Below, one piece after another: positions 1-6,183 of a stretch of 6,183 bases of DNA (the first letter of the stretch is position 1; the number at the start of each line of letters is the position of its first letter). The position numbers and the translations under genes were made by a program. Below the pieces are notes generated by a model. The model did no database searches and was not told the origin of the DNA. It worked only from the letters and a program-made list of their open reading frames with translations. This stretch comes from Clostridia bacterium (lineage in GTDB: Bacteria; Bacillota; Clostridia; Oscillospirales; Acutalibacteraceae), in NCBI GenBank assembly GCA_017442445.1, contig JAFRZS010000023.1, positions 1 to 6,183 on the forward strand, read 5' to 3'.

Positions 1-66
1 ATTGACAGCTGCGGCATCAAGCTCATCAATTACCGCGATCTTGCAAAATTAAGAGGCGTAAAATAA
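1..66 (+). CDS. C-terminal end of an unrecognised protein (5' truncated)
   Basis: An open frame enters from the left edge in frame 1 and ends at a TAA at 64-66, giving 21 residues that finish in YRDLAKLRGVK. The tail is basic and looks like an ordinary soluble C-terminus. It is too short for me to assign a family. I consider it a real gene because the next gene begins only 23 bases later with its own ribosome binding site, and no terminator or promoter-like sequence lies between. That spacing suggests the upstream gene is in the same operon as the fusion protein and the esterase. A chance open frame of this length at a window edge cannot be excluded. Confidence 0.6.
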   Translation: MDSCGIKLINYRDLAKLRGVK

Positions 67-77
67 TTCAGATATAA

Positions 78-83
78 GTGGGG
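78..83 (+). promoter_or_regulatory. Ribosome binding site of the SUMF1-like/sialidase-like gene
   Basis: The purine-rich GTGGGG lies six bases upstream of the ATG at 90. It is a G-rich, imperfect Shine-Dalgarno sequence, but correctly spaced, and it supports this ATG as the start. The 23-base gap contains no recognisable promoter, so the gene is probably transcribed from upstream. Confidence 0.55.
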
Positions 84-89
84 TAAATT

Positions 90-2138
90 ATGTCGGACAA
101 GCTTCCTAAGAATTTAGAAATTACTGTTGGAGAAAAAAACTTAAAAATAAGCTTTAAGAAAATTGTCGGCGGAAGCTTCCTCATGGGAAGCACTGCAAAA
201 TGTGCCGACTATGACGAAGCACCTGTACATAAGGTAAATATCACAAAGCCTTTCTTCTTGGCTCAGACTCAGATAACAAATGATATTTTTGAAGAATTCT
301 GTGCAGAACATAAAAATGTTCGCGGAAAGCTCGGCTACAACAATATGTTCAACTCCATGCTTGGAACAGAAGGCTTTAAGGGATATTCCTCTGAGGATAA
401 TGAAGCGGCTGTTTTCGTAAGCTTCAATGAAGCTGTTGCTTTCTGTGATTGGCTCAACGAAAACTATCTTGATGAAGAATTAAAATCCGAAGGCTATTTA
501 TTCAGACTTCCCACCGAAGCTGAGTGGGAATATTCCTGCAGAGCGGGAAGCACCACAGAATACAGCATGGGTAAGGAATTCCCGAAAAGTCAGTACAACA
601 ACCAGAATCATGAAAATGCATTCTATCCCGATCCTTCAAGAAAGCAGAAGAATCTTTCTGAACCCCTGACAGTTGCGAAATATCCCCCGAACAAGTTCGG
701 TCTTTATGATATGCACGGAAATGTTGAGGAATGGACACTTGACTGGTTTGGTCTTTACGAAGAAGGAGAACAAACAGATCCTATCGGACGTGAAGACGGT
801 ATCTTCAAGGTAACAAGAGGCGGCAGCCACTCCACCTCTCCCGAATATCTCCGTTCCGCTGCAAGAAGTGCAGCTTTGCCTGAAGACAGAAGCTTTATGA
901 TTGGTTTCCGCGTTGCTTTGGGATACAAGACGGACGATTTTTCAACTCTCCCTGTTGAAGCTCCTCAACCCTATCAGCTCAATGTTTCACAGGAGCGTCC
1001 CGAAATCAAGCATATTGATGACAGCAAGTCATTCTTCAAAGGTCCTAAAGATTTCGTATTTACAAACCCGAGCAAAAACGGCCCGTTTTATTGGCATAAT
1101 CACCAGCCCGCAGTTTGCGAATGTCCTAACGGAGATTTACTTGCGGCATGGTTTACAGGCGAATGGGAAAACAGCAGAAAACTCAATTATGCCGTAAGCC
1201 GTAAAAGATACGGTAGTGACGAATGGGAAAAAGCTTCTCTTTTCTTTGACACTCCCGACAGAAACAACACAGGCTGTGCGCTTTTCTATGACGGAGAAAA
1301 TACACTCTATCATATTTTAGGACAATCTTATGCGGCTTGTTACGGCGCACTTATTATGATAGTCCGTACATCAGAAGACAACGGCGTTACATGGTCAAAA
1401 CCGAAAATTATTGAACCTGAATATCAATTGAGACATCAGGTTATTGCTTCTGCTTTCAAAGCATCAAACGGTGATTATGTTTTCACTTGTGATGCGTCAT
1501 CTGAAAGTACAGGCGGCAGCGCATTATGGATAAGCAAGGACAAGGGACAGACTTGGGTTGACAACGGTGCGGCTGACTATAAAGACGGCCCCGCAAAAAT
1601 CCGCGGTATTCACGCAAGTGCTGTTGACCTTGTTGATGAAAACGGCAAAACATATTATATGGCTTTGGCAAGAAATGAAGATATTGACGGCAAAATGCCT
1701 CAGAGTATTTCATATGATGAAGGTAAAACCTGGACATATCAACCTGCAGACGTTCCGACTATCGGCGACTGCAAACGCCTTGCTATGAAGAAGCTTGAAA
1801 GCGGTGCTTTATTCCTTGCCGCATTCACAGGCAAAAAGGGAATGAAGATGTATAACGCCAACGGCAGAATGACAAGATGCTACGGCTTGTATGCCGCTTT
1901 GTCTTATGACAACGGAAAAACCTTCCCCTACAAGAGATTGATAAGTGATCAGCATCACGGATTCAAAATTCTCAACGGTAAAGGCAACACAGGTAAATTC
2001 TTATATTCAGCTTCCTTTGCTGAACACAGCGGATATCTTACTGCTGTACAGTCTGCAGACGGTGTTATTCACCTTCTCAGCAGTGCGTTTGAATATCAAT
2101 TCAACGAAACATGGATCAAAGAAGGATTCAAAGACTGA
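90..2138 (+). CDS. SUMF1/FGE-like domain fused to a sialidase-like (BNR/Asp-box) beta-propeller
   Basis: This is a two-domain protein of 682 residues. Residues about 20-280 are a SUMF1/FGE-sulfatase-type domain: GGSFLMGS near 27-34, RLPTEAEWE at 139-147, YDMHGNVEEW at 206-215, RGGS at 243-246 and GFRV at 272-275. A proline-containing linker (about 280-320) leads to a sialidase-fold region (about 320-665) of the BNR_2 kind, starting with HNHQPAVCECPNGDLLAAW. It carries four Asp boxes (SxDxGxTW pattern): S428-W435, S482-W489, S541-W548 and S605-F612, the last ending in Phe. They are 54-64 residues apart, as expected for successive propeller blades. The two active-site cysteines of genuine FGE, which follow RGGS, align with T249 and L254, so formylglycine formation is unlikely; this half may bind ligand or have a scaffold role. 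No signal peptide or membrane segment is visible, so the protein is probably cytoplasmic. I could not identify the classical FRIP motif or assign the sialidase Arg triad and Tyr/Glu pair. Glycosidase activity is therefore inferred from the fold, and the substrate is open. Confidence 0.88.
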   Translation: MSDKLPKNLEITVGEKNLKISFKKIVGGSFLMGSTAKCADYDEAPVHKVNITKPFFLAQTQITNDIFEEFCAEHKNVRGKLGYNNMFNSMLGTEGFKGYSSEDNEAAVFVSFNEAVAFCDWLNENYLDEELKSEGYLFRLPTEAEWEYSCRAGSTTEYSMGKEFPKSQYNNQNHENAFYPDPSRKQKNLSEPLTVAKYPPNKFGLYDMHGNVEEWTLDWFGLYEEGEQTDPIGREDGIFKVTRGGSHSTSPEYLRSAARSAALPEDRSFMIGFRVALGYKTDDFSTLPVEAPQPYQLNVSQERPEIKHIDDSKSFFKGPKDFVFTNPSKNGPFYWHNHQPAVCECPNGDLLAAWFTGEWENSRKLNYAVSRKRYGSDEWEKASLFFDTPDRNNTGCALFYDGENTLYHILGQSYAACYGALIMIVRTSEDNGVTWSKPKIIEPEYQLRHQVIASAFKASNGDYVFTCDASSESTGGSALWISKDKGQTWVDNGAADYKDGPAKIRGIHASAVDLVDENGKTYYMALARNEDIDGKMPQSISYDEGKTWTYQPADVPTIGDCKRLAMKKLESGALFLAAFTGKKGMKMYNANGRMTRCYGLYAALSYDNGKTFPYKRLISDQHHGFKILNGKGNTGKFLYSASFAEHSGYLTAVQSADGVIHLLSSAFEYQFNETWIKEGFKD

Positions 2139-2139
2139 T

Positions 2140-2148
2140 AAAGAGGGA
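2140..2148 (+). promoter_or_regulatory. Ribosome binding site that fixes the GTG start of the esterase gene
   Basis: AAAGAGGGA sits six bases before the GTG at 2155 and just after the TGA (2136-2138) of the preceding gene. The same reading frame is open further upstream to an ATG at 1945, but that extension lies inside the preceding gene. The combination of this site, the GTG and the signal peptide that follows decides the start. Confidence 0.75.
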
Positions 2149-2154
2149 TTAAAA

Positions 2155-2241
2155 GTGGAAATCAAATTCAGAAAGGCGATTTCCATACTCCTTACACTTG
2201 TCATTTTCACAAGTTCGTTTGTATGGAATACCGCCTTCGCT
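2155..2241 (+). other. Signal peptide of the esterase
   Basis: Residues 1-29 show a positively charged n-region (K4, R6, K7), a hydrophobic h-region (AISILLTLVIFTSSFVW) and a c-region ending in the A-F-A type I signal peptidase motif, with the mature protein starting at VDDKTY. There is no cysteine at the cleavage site, so it is not a lipoprotein signal. Confidence 0.85.
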
Positions 2242-4464
2242 GTTGATGATAAAACTTATGTCGCAAGTTTTTTGGAGATTTATGATTCATACATGCTTTT
2301 TCAACAGAATGAACCTATCATAATTTCCGGTAAAGGAAAAAAAGGTGATGAAATCACTGTAAAGCTTGTTGACAAGAATAACAAAACAAAACGAGCCGCT
2401 TCCACGAAAGTTTCGGGAAACGGTTCGTTTAAGGTTACCCTTGATGCTATTGACGGCGGTTATGACGAATATGAACTCATCGGCACAAGTAACGGTATCA
2501 CATTTTCAACTCTATACCATATCGTTTTCGGTGAGGTGTGGTTATGCGCGGGTCAGTCGAATATGGCATATCCCCTTTCAAGTACCGATGCAGGTGAAAA
2601 AATCCTGAAAGAAAAAACAGGCGATTATTATATCAGAGGTCTTATTGAACCTATCTTCCCAAAAAACACACCCTTTGCATCAGGAAAACCGCGTTCAGAT
2701 GTGCCCGGCTCTTACTGGGCGGCAGGCAGTAAAAAATGGATTGCTTCCGTTTCCGCTGTCGGATATTTCTTTGCGGAAAAACTAAGAGAAGAGCTCGATG
2801 TACCTGTCGGCATTTTATCAGTTGCAATAGGCGGCTCTTCAATTGTTTCCTGGCTTTCAAAAAAATCTGTTGATGAAAACGAGATTGTAAAAAAATATCT
2901 TGAAGAAAAGGGCGAATATTTAAGCGAGAAAAAAATTCCTGATAAAATAACCAATTCCTCAAAAGCAAAAAACCTTATGACTTACGCATATAATCAAAAG
3001 GTTGCTCCTTTGAAAAATTTCAGCATAAGAGGAACTTTATGGTATCAGGGTGAAACTGATGTAAACACCGGAAATGATGTTTATTTTGAAATGCTGAAAA
3101 CTCTGCATAAATCATATTCGGATTTCTTCGGTTTTGAAAACGGCTCAATGCCTTTGATTTGTTCAAATCTTGCATCATTCCACTATAAAAACAACTGTCT
3201 GACTCAAGTTCCTTCTTTTAATGAAGCTCAGGCAAAACTTGCTCTTGAGAACGAGTATATTACAAGCATTCCTATTTACGATGTTCCGCTTGATTATAAA
3301 ACAGGTATAAAGCTATCACCCGGCCCTATACATCCTACCATCAAAAAAGATGTCGGTAACAGGTTAGCAAAATCAGCTGAGGCACTTGTATATAACAGCA
3401 AAAATCCCACAACTGCCGCAACAGCCAAGTCCACAGAAATTAAAGGCAGATATATTCATATAAAATTTGATAATGTCGGAAACGGCTTGAAAATCAAGTC
3501 AGGCGATGATACTCTTTACGGCTTCACTGTCTGCGGAGAAAGCGGTGTTTATGTTGAAGCAAAAGCTGTTGTTGAAGATAAAGATGTAGTCAAAGTCTGG
3601 TCCGAAAATGTCGATACTCCGATAGGTGTTGCATATGCTTATTCCGAGGTCACAACCAACTGCAACCTGTTTTCTACCGATAAAAATTCAAATGACCTCT
3701 ACCCGGTTGCAAGTTTTAAAATCTGTGATGCAGAAGCAACCGAATATATACAGTCAAAGGATTGGACAACCTGTGAAATTGAAAAATCCTGGCACACCAT
3801 AACAAGCGGCTATGCAGGTTATTTTGATACATGGAAGCTTTCCGCTCCTGAAAAATCTTCAGCCTCAATATGTATCAACACAGACGATAAAGCCTTTGGC
3901 AAAGGCTCTTTGCAACTAAATTTCAGCGGTACGGATTACGGCAGCTCAGAAATATCCGTATCTCCTCTTATGATGAACAAGGACGGCAAATTATTTGCCG
4001 ACACAGACAGAGATTATTCAGATTTTTGTCTGATGAAATTCAAAGTAAAAAACAATTCAGACAAGGCGATTATAATTGACAGAATTGATTTCATAACAGG
4101 CTCGGAAATTTCCTATTCTCCTGCGGTGAATAATGAACTTTCAACATTTGTAATCATACCGCCTGACAGCGATTGGACGGAAATTACACTTGACCTCACG
4201 ACTCTTTTCCCCTACGGCGATACTCTTGCAATTCCTATGTCAAACAAAGTTTTGAATGATATCACAGGTATTGACTTTGTCTTCTCGCACATCAATTTTG
4301 CCGAGGGTGTGAAATGTGAAATTCTTCTTGACGATATCACGTTTTCTGCTATCGACTGTGAGGAAGCCAAGAAATACACACTCTCACACAGAGTTAACTC
4401 CTACAAAAAAAAGACAAAAACAGTTTATTCTGAATTTGAAACACTTTCATCAATTCTTATATGA
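2155..4464 (+). CDS. Secreted sialate O-acetylesterase-family (SASA/SGNH) carbohydrate esterase with extra C-terminal domain
   Basis: The GTG start gives 769 residues beginning with a signal peptide: basic MEIKFRK, a hydrophobic core (about 8-24) and an AFA cleavage site after residue 29. No lipobox, LPXTG or anchor is seen, so the protein is probably released. The next segment (MLFQQNEPIIISGKG) is the beta domain typical of the family's N-terminus. The catalytic part contains GEVWLCAGQSNM with nucleophile Ser135, GTLWYQGETD ending at residue 302, and IHP with His393. A family-typical beta segment (FDNVGNGLKIKSGDD, then NLFSTD near 504) ends at about 522. Residues about 523-769 are an added beta-rich region. 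Its FGKGSLQLNF and KCEILLDDITF stretches resemble jelly-roll carbohydrate-binding modules, but I cannot name a family. Many relatives have an Asp two residues before the His (DIHP); here that position is Pro391. The role inferred from the family is removing O-acetyl groups from sialic acid or other sugars outside the cell. Acetylated plant polysaccharide is the main alternative substrate. The gene follows the fusion gene by 16 bases, probably in one operon. Confidence 0.9.
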   Translation: MEIKFRKAISILLTLVIFTSSFVWNTAFAVDDKTYVASFLEIYDSYMLFQQNEPIIISGKGKKGDEITVKLVDKNNKTKRAASTKVSGNGSFKVTLDAIDGGYDEYELIGTSNGITFSTLYHIVFGEVWLCAGQSNMAYPLSSTDAGEKILKEKTGDYYIRGLIEPIFPKNTPFASGKPRSDVPGSYWAAGSKKWIASVSAVGYFFAEKLREELDVPVGILSVAIGGSSIVSWLSKKSVDENEIVKKYLEEKGEYLSEKKIPDKITNSSKAKNLMTYAYNQKVAPLKNFSIRGTLWYQGETDVNTGNDVYFEMLKTLHKSYSDFFGFENGSMPLICSNLASFHYKNNCLTQVPSFNEAQAKLALENEYITSIPIYDVPLDYKTGIKLSPGPIHPTIKKDVGNRLAKSAEALVYNSKNPTTAATAKSTEIKGRYIHIKFDNVGNGLKIKSGDDTLYGFTVCGESGVYVEAKAVVEDKDVVKVWSENVDTPIGVAYAYSEVTTNCNLFSTDKNSNDLYPVASFKICDAEATEYIQSKDWTTCEIEKSWHTITSGYAGYFDTWKLSAPEKSSASICINTDDKAFGKGSLQLNFSGTDYGSSEISVSPLMMNKDGKLFADTDRDYSDFCLMKFKVKNNSDKAIIIDRIDFITGSEISYSPAVNNELSTFVIIPPDSDWTEITLDLTTLFPYGDTLAIPMSNKVLNDITGIDFVFSHINFAEGVKCEILLDDITFSAIDCEEAKKYTLSHRVNSYKKKTKTVYSEFETLSSILI

Positions 4465-4469
4465 TACAA

Positions 4470-4503
4470 AATCACCCGAAAGGAAAAATCTTTTCGGGTG
4501 ATT
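4470..4503. terminator. Bidirectional intrinsic terminator between convergent genes
   Basis: AATCACCCGAAA (4470-4481) pairs perfectly with TTTCGGGTGATT (4492-4503). Three further pairs, one of them G-U (4482-4484 with 4489-4491), extend the stem to 15 bp around an AAAA loop. On the plus strand it begins five bases after the esterase stop and is followed by GTTTTT (4504-4509). Read on the minus strand it follows the mannosidase stop and is trailed by TTTTGTAT. It can therefore end transcription from both sides. It fills almost the whole 48-base gap between the two stop codons. Confidence 0.88.
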
Positions 4504-4512
4504 GTTTTTATC

Positions 4513-6183
4513 TTACTTTACTTTTATTGTTACTATTTCAAACGGTTTGATGTTGAGTGTAAATTTATTTCCGTCAAGCTCGATTTCTTCAAGCTCGTTT
4601 TCCATCAAGTCGCAAAGGAAAGCTTTTTCGATATCAAAGCCTAACTCAAATGTTGCAGTTGTGCGCTTGTTATGAGCCTCGTATGCTCTGATGATATATG
4701 CCTCGTCATCTTCTGCCTTCTTGACAGTTTCTGCGATAACATTTTCTTCGCTGACCGTAAGCGCTGACCATGAATCAGGAAGCTTACCGTCATTTGCTTC
4801 AACCTTAAACGCCTTCATCGGATTATTAAGGTCATATGCAAGTCTGATTGTTCCGGCATCCTTAAAATCTCCTGCATGGGGATAAATTGAATATGTGAAT
4901 TTGTGTCTGCCCTGGTCTGCTACTTCATTCGGATATGTAGCGCATTTCAAAAGTGTGAGGCGCATTTCACCGTCATGGATATCGTGACCGTATTTGCAGT
5001 CATTGAGCATTGATACACCATAACCGTATTCCGATACATCTGCGAACTTGTGTGCGCATACTTCAAATTTTGCCGCATCCCATGATGTATTCTTGTGTGT
5101 CGGTCTTTCAACATGACCGAACTGAATATCATATGTCGCCTTTGATGTATTTATATCAACAGGGAAGTTTGCCTTTACCAACAAGTGCTTCTGATGCCAG
5201 TCAACATCGTTTTCAAAATCAATCTTCGCAATATCGTTATAAAGATAAATCTTCTGCGTGAATGTAGAATCAAGGAATTTCTTTGTAATTTCAAGACCTG
5301 ATCTTGCGCCTTCATCAAGAATCTTAACCGATACAACTTCGTCAATATACCACTTTTTCTGTGTGTAGTAATCAGAAATTTCCCAAGCATCCCAATCCTT
5401 CGGAAAATCTTCGAATGCCTCTATTACATTACCTTTTCTTCCGTTTTTCAGAATCTCACGGTTGTTTTTCTTGTCATAGAGTCTTGTAAAGGCACCTGTT
5501 GAATCAAGCTCAATAATAAAGAAATCATTTTCAAGTCTGTTTTCCGAAACAGAAACTCTTGACTTTGCTTTGGTCGGTTTTACAACCTTGTATCCTTTTG
5601 CGGGTACATTTTCAACATATACTTTTTCTCCGTCAACATCTACAACACCGCTGTTTGCCCATGACTGTGGATTGAATACAAGTACACCGCCGTCAGTTTT
5701 GATTGAGGATATTATGTTGTTTAACGCTTTATTTGAAAGCTTATCAGCTACACCCAAAACGTGTGCATATTCTATGTCGCTGTCTTCATAAACCTCTCTG
5801 ATTGATGAGCCGGGAATAATATCGTGGAATTGGTTAGTAAGTATTGTTTCCCAATTTTCATTGATTTCTTCTTGAGGATATTCATTGCAGAGAAGCTTTT
5901 CATCAAGTGAACAAAGAAGATCCGTATTCTGATACTCAATCTCACTTTTTCTGTTGTTGTACTTATTCTTTGCGTTTGATGTGTATGTACCTCTGTGGAG
6001 TTCAAGATAAAGCTCTCCTACCCACTTGGGTGTAAAGGGACTCTCAAACGCTTTCTTTGATACTCTTTCTATAAATCTTCCTGCAGGTTCAATCTTTGTT
6101 TTAGGACAACCGGGAATACCTCTTGCAGTCCTTCTCTGCATATTAAGCATATGTCTTGTCGGTCCGCCGCCACCGTCGCCGTA
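4513..6183 (-). CDS. Alpha-mannosidase, glycoside hydrolase family 38 (C-terminal part; start lies beyond the right edge)
   Basis: The frame stays open to the window edge, so the 556 residues seen are a C-terminal fragment. The ATG at 6150-6148 is internal, because the GH38 motif YGDGGGGPTR lies upstream of it and runs from the edge. Bacterial GH38 enzymes are roughly 850-1,050 residues, so about half is visible. In fragment numbering, residues 1-70 close the catalytic domain (YGDGGGGPTR, then WVGELYLELHRGTYTS at 54-69). The helical middle domain carries NQFHDIIPGSS, whose His120 matches the zinc-ligand His preceding Asp in GH38 enzymes. Residues from about 165 to 556 form the large beta-rich C-terminal domains. 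The catalytic nucleophile Asp and the other zinc ligands must lie outside the window. The enzyme hydrolyses terminal alpha-mannose, for example from N-glycan cores or mannose oligosaccharides. The visible part has no export signal, and its N-terminus is unseen. The gene converges on the esterase operon and ends at the shared terminator, so it belongs to a separate transcript. Confidence 0.93.
   Translation of the reverse strand, partial: YGDGGGGPTRHMLNMQRRTARGIPGCPKTKIEPAGRFIERVSKKAFESPFTPKWVGELYLELHRGTYTSNAKNKYNNRKSEIEYQNTDLLCSLDEKLLCNEYPQEEINENWETILTNQFHDIIPGSSIREVYEDSDIEYAHVLGVADKLSNKALNNIISSIKTDGGVLVFNPQSWANSGVVDVDGEKVYVENVPAKGYKVVKPTKAKSRVSVSENRLENDFFIIELDSTGAFTRLYDKKNNREILKNGRKGNVIEAFEDFPKDWDAWEISDYYTQKKWYIDEVVSVKILDEGARSGLEITKKFLDSTFTQKIYLYNDIAKIDFENDVDWHQKHLLVKANFPVDINTSKATYDIQFGHVERPTHKNTSWDAAKFEVCAHKFADVSEYGYGVSMLNDCKYGHDIHDGEMRLTLLKCATYPNEVADQGRHKFTYSIYPHAGDFKDAGTIRLAYDLNNPMKAFKVEANDGKLPDSWSALTVSEENVIAETVKKAEDDEAYIIRAYEAHNKRTTATFELGFDIEKAFLCDLMENELEEIELDGNKFTLNIKPFEIVTIKVK

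Noticed and set aside
67..89. Promoter in the gap before the fusion gene
   Set aside because: The gap is only 23 bases and contains a ribosome binding site but no -35/-10 pair. Co-transcription with the upstream gene is simpler.
90..930. Functional formylglycine-generating enzyme activating a sulfatase
   Set aside because: The two catalytic cysteine positions are Thr and Leu, and no sulfatase gene is visible in the window.
2651..2968. Minus-strand open frames inside the esterase gene (2651-2968 and 2712-2954)
   Set aside because: They overlap a gene with clear family motifs, have no ribosome binding site that stands out, and show no recognisable protein features.
3891..3907. Near-perfect palindrome AGCCTTTGGCAAAGGCT
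   Set aside because: It lies inside the esterase coding region, has one central base and no room for a loop, and has no T-tract after it. It is probably coincidental.
4405..4412. Run of eight A bases near the end of the esterase gene as a possible frameshift site
   Set aside because: The current frame ends naturally five bases before the terminator. Of the other two frames, one meets a stop soon after the run and the other extends through the terminator hairpin, so nothing suggests a frameshifted or longer product.
4316..4501. Plus-strand 61-codon open frame overlapping the end of the esterase gene
   Set aside because: It lies in another frame of the esterase gene and runs through the terminator hairpin; it shows no motif and is most likely chance.
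6148..6150. ATG at 6150-6148 as the start of the alpha-mannosidase
   Set aside because: The frame is open to the window edge, and the conserved GH38 motif YGDGGGGPTR is encoded just upstream of this ATG. It is therefore an internal methionine and the true start lies outside.

Overview
The window is AT-rich, with Shine-Dalgarno-like sites, a GTG start behind a Gram-positive-style signal peptide, compact intergenic gaps and heavy AAA/GAA/AGA codon use. Together these suggest an anaerobic Firmicute, probably a gut or rumen Clostridia/Oscillospiraceae-type bacterium. That assignment rests on style only; no taxonomic marker gene is present.

Layout: (1) Positions 1-66 hold the last 21 codons of an unrecognised plus-strand gene. 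(2) After 23 bases comes a 682-residue plus-strand gene that joins an N-terminal SUMF1/formylglycine-generating-enzyme-like domain to a C-terminal Asp-box (sialidase-type) beta-propeller. It has no signal peptide and lacks the two active-site cysteines of true formylglycine-generating enzymes. (3) After 16 bases, a GTG-started, 769-residue secreted protein of the sialate O-acetylesterase (SASA/SGNH) family follows, with an extra C-terminal beta-rich domain of about 245 residues. (4) A strong hairpin at 4470-4503, with U-rich tracts on both sides, lies between this operon and a convergent minus-strand gene. (5) The minus-strand gene is the C-terminal half of a GH38 alpha-mannosidase and runs off the right edge.

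Together the genes look like part of a glycan-utilisation locus. An exported esterase would remove O-acetyl groups outside the cell. A sialidase-fold protein and an alpha-mannosidase, at least the former probably cytoplasmic, would act on imported glycans. Sialylated host glycans fit the family names, but the substrate is not proven: SASA-family esterases also act on plant polysaccharides, and many Asp-box proteins of this kind have no known substrate.

I see no promoter, riboswitch, RNA gene, CRISPR array, insertion sequence or attachment site. No non-coding stretch exceeds 50 bases. The most unusual item is the SUMF1-like/sialidase-like fusion.
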